DNA of 64,000 bases from Anarhynchus alexandrinus (lineage: Eukaryota > Chordata > Aves > Charadriiformes > Charadriidae): the NCBI GenBank assembly GCA_008711295.1, contig VUYV01000123.1, positions 2,774,283-2,838,282 on the forward strand, given 5' to 3'. Of the stretch, positions 25,540-35,667 are shown piece by piece. The position numbers and the translations under genes are program-made. The notes below the pieces were generated by a model. It saw nothing but the letters and a program-made list of their open reading frames with translations, did not search any database and was not told the origin of the DNA. Position 1 is the stretch's first letter. Every line of letters starts with the position of its first letter.

Positions 25540-26131
25540 TGATGGGCTGACCTTGGCTTGGCACCAGGTGCCCACCAAGCTTCTCTGTCACTCTCCTCCT
25601 CAACAGGACAGGGGATGAAAATAAGATGAAAAACTTGTGTGTCAAGGTAAAGGCAGGTTAATGAAGAAAAGCAAAGGCCACACACAGAAGCAAAGGAAAA
25701 CAAAAAATTTATTCTCTACTTCTCAACAGCAGATGATGTCTAGACATCCCTGGGAAGTAGGGCCTCAGTATGTGTAGCAGTTGCTTTTAAAGTCAAACAC
25801 CTTACTAATAAATACCTCCTTCCTCCTCCTTTCTCTTAGTTTTTATTGCTGAACACGGTATCATGATATGGAATATTTCCTTGGTCAGTTTGGGTCAGCA
25901 GTCTCAGCTATGTCCCCTCCCAACCTCTTGCCCACCCGCAGCCTAATGGCCTTTAGAGCAGGACTTGGGGGTGGTTGGAGAGATAGCCTTGATGCTATGT
26001 GAGCACTGCTCAGGTGTAGGCAAAACACTGGTGCAATATCAACTCCGTTACGGCTACAAATAAAAAGGACAGCACTATGAGGGTTGTTATGGGTAAAGTT
26101 AATTCCATCTCAGCCACACCATACACACCAG
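25540..26131 (-). mobile_element. 5' LTR of a partial endogenous retrovirus
   Basis: On the minus strand the LTR begins near 26,131 (TGGTGTGTATGGTG), passes through a GCTGAGATGGAATTAAC block and a central GGGAGGGGACATAGC block, and ends with GCCAAGGTCAGCCCATCA at 25,540. It is followed by a primer-binding site, confirming the orientation. The body is only mildly diverged from bird LTRs I know. No 3' LTR or coding region is seen. The terminal ~140 bases recur as a separate fragment at 32,295-32,445. Confidence 0.85.
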
Positions 26132-29100
26132 CACTCAGGTTATAGTGAAAAGAATGCTTGATTTAAACTGTTGTTTAGTCTTCCAATTCAAATGAGATAT
26201 TATTCTGAAAAGGAGTGGAAGTTGGGCTGAAAGAAGATAAACAACATAAAAAATAGCTGTTTTACTTACTGTTGTGGCATTTGACATGGAGAAAGGAATC
26301 CTTGTCTGTATTTCTAGGAATCCTTTGTATTATATCATATAAGACATTGAACAAAATCACAGAAAATATTAAGTAAAACCACCAGAGTTTTCTGTAGGTC
26401 TTGTGCCAAGAATATGTGGATATCAGGCTAGATACACCTTTACCAAGTGACCAAAAGAATAAGTGGACCTTGTGTTAACAAAATATCACAGTGATATTGA
26501 GCTCTTTCTGGTTAACATCCCTCAAAACACTTAATATCTTTAAATACTTGTGAAAATTATTTAAAATATTTAAATCTTGTGTGAGAAGGAGTATATTTTC
26601 ATGAAATCTACTTTTAACATTAAAACGTTCCCCCTCCTTGTTTATAATTCTTGTAGAAAAAACACTTGCAATTGAAACAAAAAGTTAATAATATGCATTA
26701 ATGAAATCATAATCTTTGATTTCTTCCTCTAGCAGACAAGACACTTCAGATTTTAGCCTGGTACATCTCAGTGGTAGTTCTAATATTACAATCAAGCTCT
26801 GTAATGAGCCTTCTTGAGTAAAGGGAATCAGTGACAAGTCCTTTCTCTGATTAATGTCTGAAATACTGATTAGGTATGCAGTACTGGATTTTTAAAAGCA
26901 CCTACAAGTATTATAGAAATACCTAGCCATTTATATGGTAATAATCTCATCATTCATCCATTCCACCTTCCTAATAATCTTCCATGTTTGTTCCCTACCT
27001 CCTGCTCTTGGAATTTTGAGCAGTCTGTACACAGATGCTCCAAATATCTGCCACAGTTTTCTTTCTGAGTCTTTACCACCTCCAAAGACATCAACCAGTC
27101 ATAAAAGATTTCTGCAGGTTTTGGGTTTTTTTTAAATTCAGTATCTTTATTTCCAGAAATCTATCTTATCATACTATGTAAGTGTCGTTCATTTCTGAGT
27201 TTCTATTCTTCTACTGTCTATTCATTACCCATGTCATAACCGAACCTCTTCTCTGGCAAGCTGTTTGATATCATAATCATGTCTTCATGGAGCAAAAATT
27301 AACATTAGACTTCCATGGAATCATGGCAAAAGTATTAATCAGGAACCTTATTTATCACTTAATTAACCATAAATATTGGGCTACTCATGTGTCCTTCCTG
27401 TCTGTGCTTAAATATCTCTCTGCACAAATTCCTGACCATTTTTTGATTTATTTCTTGGTTCCTTTTGATTTATCACTATGATTTTGTTTATAACATTCAT
27501 AGAATTCACAGAAGTATTTTTAGCTGTATTTACCACAATGCTGCACACAAAAGAATTTTTCATTGTTAGTTTTATGACATACATCACTGGTTATGTGGAG
27601 CAGGCCCGACTGCTAATTCACAGTCAAATTTCCAGTGAACAGTCACCTCTTATTGTCCTTAAGTCTTCATGTTCTCCATTTTTTCTCTTTAAATTGAATA
27701 CCAGTTCTTCAAATAAAGATTCAATATCATTCAGGACTTTTTCTCTCTGGTGTAATAAGTAATTCTTTCTAACTTGTGGTTTTGTATTATTTTTTCTGCC
27801 TTAGCTAATATTTTCAGTATATCAACATAGAAAAAAACCCCACAACTTTCTGTTTTCCTAATTTACTTTCCTAAAAGGCAAAGATGCTACATAATCCTAA
27901 ATAATATATATATTCCTTGAGTTTCCCACCAGAGTAATCTTCCAGTTAAATACATTTACATGCTTTCTTTGCAACCATTTAGTTTTGAGTTTCTGTGACA
28001 GCACAATATGCAAATAAATTAGCTTGTCTTTTAAGATTAATATTTCAAGGTATCATCAAATAATTTACTCAAAATGATTTTTTTTTCAAACAGACATTGC
28101 ACAATTTTTAATTATATTCAAAATGTTACACAGTATTTCATTTAAACAAGCTACATAAAATTGGAGAGCTTCATCATGTCCTTATAATGTCCAGCAAACG
28201 AAGTCATTTGCATTCAGGTTGACTGGAAATGTAAAGGAAATTCTTCCTTTCTCAAATTTGAAGTCTTTTACTTTTCCTTTTTAAAAGACCAGTTCACAGT
28301 CTATGTAACATGATCTGAATCATCTACAATTTTTTTTTTTTCTCACTTTTAGAAATAATCAGGACAATCTTTCAAGTCAAATTCAAAATGTGCAGGTCAT
28401 ATTAATTTAAGTCTAACTTCTTTTGTTGTAGCTTTATATGTATAAAGATATGTTTTCCAATAAATATTTTCTTAAAGTGAAAAATCTCAGTAAACTTTCC
28501 TGTCTGTTTGGACACTGTTAAGGAAAATTTTACTATTCATTTTATTTCCTACTATTTTTGAAACAGACAAACTGCTAATGCTTTCAACAGTAAGATGAGT
28601 TGAGTGTTAAGTTCCAGAAAGAGTTTAGATGGAAAAATAGGCTTTACATTTTGTTTTTGTTAATATCTACTTTAGTAATTGCTTTTCAGTTCACAACCTA
28701 TAATAAATTCAGTAATGCCTTTCAGGTGCAAAAGGAAGGATATCAAAATTGTAAGTAGTTAAAATATCTAATATTTTTCGTGACATACAGACATTGTACT
28801 GCTCACTGTTAAATAGCAGACAGTAACATGAGAAATGCCTGAGGCAAATATTCCTTGAAGGCAATCTAAAGCTCTGCTCTACCTGGAAAACCAGTGTATG
28901 CCTGAGAGGCAGAAAATACTCCACTGTTTTTTCAGCATCAAGGTACTTCATGTTTTCATATTGTGCAACACTGTGTGACAGAAGGAAACATGTTTTTACT
29001 GTAAAATCTCTGCTTCCCAAATAATTTCAAAATATTGCACATTACATTATAGTTCCAAATCCTCTACAGTGATGTAAAATGCTGAAATACAACAAATTAA

Positions 29101-29926
29101 ACTAGGATGAAACATAGCATGATAAATGTTAGCTAGTTTCACATTTGCAAGACAGCCCAGGTCTCCAAGTGTTGAAATTATCAGTGAGGCACATCCAGTG
29201 AAATCCTGATTGTTCCTGTAGTCAAAGGCACACTGTCTTCATAATACCTGCTGCTTTTCCTTGAACTACAGGAGGTAGGTATCTAAGCGAAATCTTTGAG
29301 TTAAAAAAGAGACCTGACTTAATTCCTTCCTTTCTTTGAAGATAGTTTAAATGTCAAAGAAAGTTTAAATGTCACTATAAAGCAAGTTCAACTCAAACTT
29401 TATCTTCCCTACAAAATCATTGTAATCCTTGAGAGGGTGCTTGGCAGTCTATAAATGCTCATTGGAAAACATGACAACAAATCCACTACCACTTGAATGA
29501 AGACCACCAGAAGGACTAGCAGGAAGCATTTTACCTCAAAGAGCAGGGGACCTGCAGATTGGCTTAAGGTTTATGCATGATGTGAAAATAAGAAGGATCT
29601 CTCCTCTTAGCTCACATATTTAATAATGAAGACTATAGTCTGCAGAGCACCTATAAAGGATGGGAACAGACCAACTCTACCAGCAGATTCATTGCCTTGC
29701 ATTAGATATCCTATTTCTCCCTGGCAAACTTTCCACCAAATAAAGCATGTAGATCACAAGTAACATGGGTCATAAATTGCTCACTGTTATTTTAGATGAC
29801 ATTGCAAAAAAATCTTAGTTGAATAATTATGAAATAGCATTACCAAGGGCAGAAGGGACCTCTGAGTCCCATCTGTTTCAGAGTTAACCCACTGCTAACT
29901 AATAGTTATGAAGAGTATATCACTAC
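26132..29926. other. Unique AT-rich noncoding DNA
   Basis: No gene or transposable element that I can support. There are scattered T-rich runs, for example near 28,329. Open frames reach at most about 103 codons and look like chance frames. Confidence 0.55.
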
Positions 29927-30500
29927 TGTCCTGGTTTGAGGTAAAAAAGAACCAATTTTGTTCAGTAACTTCGCTTCTTAGCTGGGCTTAGCTGGGCNNN
30001 NNNNNNNNNNNNNNNNNNNNNNNNNNNNNNNNNNNNNNNNNNNNNNNNNNNNNNNNNNNNNNNNNNNNNNNNNNNNNNNNNNNNNNNNNNNNNNNNNNNN
30101 NNNNNNNNNNNNNNNNNNNNNNNNNNNNNNNNNNNNNNNNNNNNNNNNNNNNNNNNNNNNNNNNNNNNNNNNNNNNNNNNNNNNNNNNNNNNNNNNNNNN
30201 NNNNNNNNNNNNNNNNNNNNNNNNNNNNNNNNNNNNNNNNNNNNNNNNNNNNNNNNNNNNNNNNNNNNNNNNNNNNNNNNNNNNNNNNNNNNNNNNNNNN
30301 NNNNNNNNNNNNNNTATTTTTCATTATCTCTTTTTATTTTATTATTAATATTTCATTAAAGTAGTTTAGTTCTTTCTAAACTCATAAGTCTCTTTTTCCT
30401 CCTCTACCTCTCTTTCTGAAGAGGGGTAGAGGGGAGCATCTGTCGGTCCCATCTGGGGTCCCCTAGGTCCCCAGTAGCCAATTTGGCCTAAACCATGACA
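29927..30500 (+). mobile_element. LTR interrupted by an assembly gap
   Basis: The left part starts TGTCCTGGTTTGAGGTAAAA and the right part ends GGCCTAAACCATGACA. Together these are the imperfectly inverted ends of a bird LTR in the plus orientation. ATTAAAG (about 30,354) near the right end is a likely polyadenylation signal. Bases 29,998-30,314 are N, so the middle is unknown and its true length may differ. The flanks (ACTAC and GAGGC) do not match, so no target-site duplication is visible. Confidence 0.85.
29998..30314. other. Assembly gap of 317 N
   Basis: A run of 317 unknown bases lies inside the LTR, presumably because reads could not be placed uniquely in a high-copy repeat. Confidence 0.99.
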
Positions 30501-32294
30501 GAGGCTAAAGAGGGAAAGGCCTTGTCTTATTGACTGTCAGGTAGAGACTGGTTTACTTCTGAACAAAAGGAGGGTTTTGTCTCTTGTACAATCAATGAGT
30601 CTTACCAAATTTAAGATCAGTTATTTCTGTTTAAACATCAGATTTCTTTCCAAGGTCATGAAAATATATATGTTCAATTCAGTATTTATATGGTGAGATG
30701 AAGAAATTACTTGTTTAGTAGAGAGCAACAGGCTGGCTCAGAAACAGGTGACCAATGTAACTTAATTAAATGCGTGATAATTAAAAAGATATATCACGAA
30801 GTAGTCACAATACGATGAAAAATTGTACCACTGTGACTCCAAGCGAGGTTCATTAGAATCCCAGTTTAGACAGAATATTTCTACATCATATGTCTTTTCA
30901 GAGGAAAACATATGTCATTATTTAGTCCCAGAGGAAAATTTTTCCCTTTTTCTTCATCTCATGCCATAACTCTGGAAAATTATCTATTCACAGTCCTTCA
31001 ACAGAAAAGTGAGAGGCTGAGCCCACAGCTCTTTGCTGCTCTGGGGCAGAGCATTTGTGTATCAACCATGCAACCTTCATCTTTTCTCAAACGAGTGAAA
31101 TAAAAAGCCTGGCTGTGTTAATGTAGACAAGTTAAAGCAACAAATTATTTGGGATTAAAGAATAAATTTATTTTTCAAATTTAAATGGATGATCACTCAG
31201 TTTTAGTCCACTTCACGTTTCCTAACATCTGTTACTCTTGGGCTATTCGTTCAACAGTTTGATCTAGTAGCATATATGCCTAGAGGAGTTTACACAGTTG
31301 GTGGAACTTTCCAGTACCCTAGAGTACTATTAATAAAATCCCAATGTTTTCAGCAGATTTTATTAGTATTCTAAGAACAAAACATCTGACTTGGAAATAT
31401 ATCTCTTCCATGCACATGAGTGTTGATATCAACTGTACTACCATCTGAAACTACTTTGAAAAGTTTAGTCTCCCCACTTATAAATCATTTCTCTTTTGAA
31501 AAAGAAAAGAGCAAGAATGAGAAACAAGGAATATGATAACACTTTTTCTATGCTTCCTGGTTTTGAAAGTGACACACCAGAAGGGTTTTTAAAATTCACT
31601 GTAATTAGAACTTTGCATTCATAGTATAGACCAGTGAGAGCTCATCCAAAACACAGTTTAACATCTGGAAAACAGGAAAAAAATAACAAAACCAAACCCC
31701 AAAACCATAAAAAGAAGCAAATGTTAGGAACTGTAAATAACACTTCAAAATAATGAAATCTTCAGTTATTTACAAGAAATTTTTAGTCTGCCAGCTGAGA
31801 GCAAGAAGCTTGCATGAACTGCTCTGTTAAGGAAACAAGACATAAATAGAGAAAGCGTTACAGTTTGGAAGGGAAAATCCTTGCCAAACATAAATAGATT
31901 ATTTACAAATTCAGGAAATTAATCACAAAGTTAATTTTGTAAGGGAGACTAGTTATCAAAACTGTTTTTCTGCTTGTAATAAGTGTTATTCCTTGACAAT
32001 TTAACCTTTAAATTAAACACTAATTTTGTGGAAGTGTTTACCTTTCTCCATTTTTATAGATGGTATTTAAAGTTTTAGCTTAGGTATGCCACAGAAATGA
32101 AGATAGTCAGAGTAAGTCTGGACTCTCGTAGTTATGGCAATTAGAATCTGATTAAAATCTATAAAAATAAGTATATATTTATTTATATGTTTATATATGT
32201 GTATATATATAAAATGTTAGGAGCAGTAGTTGAAAGATTCATAAACTAGGAAAAATGCTAAAAATATTGTGAAAGATTAATAAACTTTGGACAT
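30501..32294. other. Unique AT-rich noncoding DNA
   Basis: Nothing recognisable except an AT-rich TATA-type run around 32,170-32,212. Confidence 0.55.
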
Positions 32295-32445
32295 TATGAG
32301 CTGGCCACCAGCTGCCCACCAAGCTTGTCTGTCACTCTCCTCCTCAGCAGGACAGGGGAAGAAAATCAGATGAAAAGCTCGTGTGTCCAGGTAAAGGCAA
32401 GTTAATGAAGAAATGCAAAGGCCACACACAGAAGCAAAGGACAAA
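32295..32445 (-). mobile_element. LTR terminal fragment (~150 bp), same family as 25,540-26,131
   Basis: It shares long blocks with 25,565-25,705, for example TGCCCACCAAGCTT, GTCACTCTCCTCCTCA and GGCCACACACAGAAGCAAAG. The very end (the CA terminus) is rearranged and everything beyond ~150 bases is missing. It is an isolated scrap with no primer-binding site or internal sequence. Confidence 0.8.
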
Positions 32446-33555
32446 CAACAACAAGAACTAATATTACAAAAAGTAAAAAACATTGGAATTAAAAAATCCA
32501 CCAGGCTAATGTTCTCAGATCTGCTAATGGAAATGTTGACAGCAGGTGAAAAACTCCTTGAAATTTACGAAGTGAAAATGTAAATCAATGAAGCCAGAAG
32601 TGATAATATCTTTTCCACTTTTTTGTACATTTCAAAGAAAATATGGTTGTTCTTTAAGATAATGAATTTACTGATCTTCTATTTTTGAGGATAAAGTACT
32701 AACAGTAGCAATTACATTATTAAGAGTTATAGCATTTTGGATGTCTTACTAAACATTAGATTATAAATTAGACCTTAGATTCATTGTGGCAAGTATGTTT
32801 TGCCATTTCAATTCTGTTAAGTTCCTACATAATTTAAAAGAATACATAAGATGATCCCATCTACTTATGTGACAAGATCTGTTAGCCTTGTTTTCCCGGG
32901 CCTGAGCAGTAACTGGATGCCTGTCTCATTCTCTCAGAAGTGAGGTTTGTCGCAGTTCAGTCCAATCATAGATATAATGTCACCTACCGTAAGGTTACTT
33001 CTATTTGTGCTTGTGCTCACAACCCATAGGTTTATTCTGGCAGCAAGAGATCTGTGACTAACCCCATTTTATGAGGGAATCTTCTCTGGGCATAAAACCA
33101 AAATATACACCATTACAGTAGCTCTATAGGGAATCCTCAGGAACTTAATGAGTCAGCTTTATGACTTCTTTGCACTGAACCATTACAAATTTGCTGTGGA
33201 GCATCACTGAATCTAATCCAAGAATTAATGACTGGCTTTGTATGACTGTTGCAGAGGTGAACTTTAATCTAGAACTAAAGGAAACAGGTTTATTTACTAG
33301 AATCAGATCCAAATAGGCAATTTTAAATTAAGATTTATAAACATTCATTCAAACTGTAAGACAAAAGTGTGTGAAACTTACATGTATAAAAATATTTAAT
33401 CTATTTATTTGTGTTCATGCTGCAACATTTGTATTAGAAATGTAATCTGTAAATAGTTTGAATGTCATTACCTCCTCCTGACTTCAGTGAGAAATGAAGT
33501 TACTCAGCATACCACAAGTATGGGACTTTTGTTATTCTGTAATGTTATTGAAGTT
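32446..33555. other. Unique AT-rich noncoding DNA
   Basis: No recognisable feature. Confidence 0.55.
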
Positions 33556-33719
33556 TGTCATGGTTTAACCCCAGCCATCAACTAGGACCCCAAAGCCGCT
33601 CTCTCACTCCCCGCCCCTGCCCCCACCCCAGTAGGGTAGGGAAAAGAGGGAAAAAAGGAGTGGGGAAAAAAACCTTGTGGGTTGGAATAAAGACAGTTTG
33701 ATAGCACAGTAATGGAAAA

Positions 33720-33772
33720 TACTACTACTACTACTACTACTACTAATAATAATAATAATAATAATAATAATN
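33720..33772. repeat. Compound trinucleotide microsatellite (ACT)n(AAT)n ending in N
   Basis: About nine ACT units pass directly into about nine AAT units, ending at a single N (33,772). It lies where bird LTRs of this type already carry an ATT-rich stretch, so it probably expanded from LTR sequence. The N suggests the true length is unresolved. Confidence 0.95.
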
Positions 33773-33834
33773 TGATCAATTGCCCAGCCTGTTCCGAGCA
33801 GCGATCACAGATTCCAGCTCCCTGACCAACCCCC

Positions 33835-33843
33835 ATTTATATA
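33835..33843 (-). promoter_or_regulatory. TATA-like box of the LTR promoter
   Basis: Minus-strand TATATAAAT inside the LTR, upstream (in element sense) of the likely R region. Its position fits an LTR core promoter. Activity is unknown. Confidence 0.5.
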
Positions 33844-34059
33844 CTGAGCATGATGTCTATGGTATGGAATATTACTTTAGCCAGCTTGTTCTGTCTATGC
33901 TCCCTTTCAGCTTCTACGGGAAGCTGAAAAAGTCCTTGACTGAAGTAAACATTACTTAGCAACAACTAAAACAATATGTGTTATCAACATTATTCTCACA
34001 CTAAATCCAAACCACAGCAGCTACTAGAAAGAAAATCTATCACAGCTGAAACCAGATAA

Positions 34060-35119
34060 AGGTGTTGACTCAGTTTAAAATGTCTGTTAAAGTTATAAAA
34101 CCGTTAACTAGTGTATTTGTTGAAATTAACTTTGACTGCAAGGAACCCTCTTGTAGTTTACTCCAGTATAAATATTTTTTCTACTCTAATCTACATTAAG
34201 CAGATGATTATTTACTTCAATTTTCTATTTTAGTGACAAGATAATTCTTTTACTTACTAAGCTGAAGTGTCCTTAACATTTGTACTCAAAGCCAGTATTT
34301 CTGAAATTGTACTGTATTAGCTGTTTTATTAGTTTTCCTGACAGCTTGGAAACAGGGCCTCCTAATGTGGCATCAATATATAATGTGAGCTTTTTCTGCA
34401 GAGGTTCATTCTTATTTGGAAGACACATCACATTATGATAAATGGCCTCCACAGTGTTTTAGATAAACATTTCTAAAAGGGTACATAATGTTCAAGTGTT
34501 GAAAGAGATGGGGAGAGCTAGCATTATTTTTTCCAATGTAACAGCTTTTGTTTGAATATATTTTGTGAGGTTTGTAGTCTACTGTGAATTCCTAGCACTT
34601 TTATTTTTTAAAAAAAACTTTATATGTTCTCATATTCTTGTCTCCAAACTTATTTCATAAGAGATTACATTCACTAAAAAGGAAATGCTTGAATACACAG
34701 AGGTCATATTGACCCTTGACTTTAAAACACTAAAGAAAGTAATTGTTTTTCAAAGTAGGGCTGTTAGCCTTCTGATTCTTCTTTTCAACATAATATAATA
34801 TACTGCTTAATATTGTCGCTGAAAAAATAAATAGTGCATCCCTTGTAGTTCCTGGACTTTGTAGGGGTCAAATTGGGTTTTGCATCTGACTTAAAGCCAG
34901 ATTGTTAAAGTAGTTCACAGTATTTTGGAGGAAAGGGAGAGGTAGCTTTATGCAAGAATTTATAATAACCGCTCTGTTGAAATAATGAATATAGAACTGA
35001 AAACCAAGGAAAATTCATCCACTCTCTAACTCTTGTTGCTAGCTTGCTTTATAATAACAGCACACAATAAGTGCTCACAGACACACAGATCAAGTAGTCA
35101 TGTTGGTATGTTGCCTTCA
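34060..35119. other. Unique AT-rich noncoding DNA
   Basis: No recognisable feature. Confidence 0.55.
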
Positions 35120-35667
35120 TGAGCATGACCATCCATACAGCCGGTGAACAGAGGGAAGTCAATATTCCCCTCTGCTAGGCACTTCTGAGTCCACATCTGA
35201 ATTACTGTGATCAGTTTTGGTTTCTCCCATACAGCAGACAGTTGAAGGGACCAGGGCAGAGGCCCATTAAGATTGTTAAAGCAAGTACAAAAAAGGCTAA
35301 GATAGGTGGTTTCATTTAGCCTGGGGGGTGGGGAGGAAAAGAAAGAAAAGAAAGAAGGGAAGGGAAGGGAAGGGAAGGGAAGGCAAGGCAAGGCAAGGCA
35401 AGGCAAGGCAAGGCAAGGCAAGGCAAGGTCACAAGTTCCAGCACAGAAAATCACAATAGGAGTAAGGAAGCAATTCTTCACAATGAGAGTGGCTAAGCAC
35501 TGAAACAAATTGTCCAAAGCAGATGTGGAACCTCCACCCTAAGAAATTCTTTGAATAAAGTCCTGAACAATCTGATGTCATCTTGAGGGTAGGCCTACAA
35601 CTGAGCAGAGGGTTGGTCTAGGTGACCTACAGAGATCTCTTTCAGCCTACATTTTTCTATGATTATG
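35120..35667 (+). mobile_element. Old CR1 LINE, 3' portion, with a microsatellite inside
   Basis: The plus strand reads like CR1 ORF2 C-terminal and 3' end sequence: CCACATCTGAATTACTGTGA, then CAATTCTTCACAATGAGA, then a GAGATCTCTTTCAGCC end followed by a worn TTTTTCTATGATTATG in place of clean ATTCTATG repeats. Many substitutions and indels show age. A pentanucleotide array occupies the middle. Open frames on both strands across the array are composition artefacts. Confidence 0.82.
35336..35429. repeat. Pentanucleotide array (AAGGG)~5 (AAGGC)~9 with a GA-rich lead-in
   Basis: A GAAAG-type lead-in passes to about five AAGGG units and then to about nine AAGGC units. It is all purine plus regular C on the plus strand. 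It lies inside the old CR1 and probably grew from its purine-rich sequence. Confidence 0.95.

Larger units (their letters stand above)
33556..34059 (-). mobile_element. ERVL-type solo LTR with internal microsatellite
   Basis: The plus strand begins TGTCATGGTTTAACCCCAGC and ends near GCTGAAACCAG, the reverse complement of a well-known bird LTR. On the minus strand the order is start, GTGAGAATAATG block, a TATA-like TATATAAAT (33,835-33,843), microsatellite, then GGGGTTAAACCATGACA. The 5' end (element sense) is slightly eroded and the flanking 5-mers do not match. It has no internal region, so it is a solo LTR. Related to, but distinct from, the LTR at 5,707. Confidence 0.88.

Noticed and set aside
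25322..25703. Minus-strand frames of 107 and 65 codons
   Set aside because: They run through LTR and leader sequence. The 65-codon frame recurs in the LTR scrap at 32.3 kb, showing it is a repeat shadow.
29962..30324. Apparent 120-codon frame across the gap
   Set aside because: It consists almost wholly of unknown bases in the N run.
35306..35503. Lys/Gly/Arg-rich repeated peptide on the plus strand
   Set aside because: It is a direct translation of the pentanucleotide array, not a protein.
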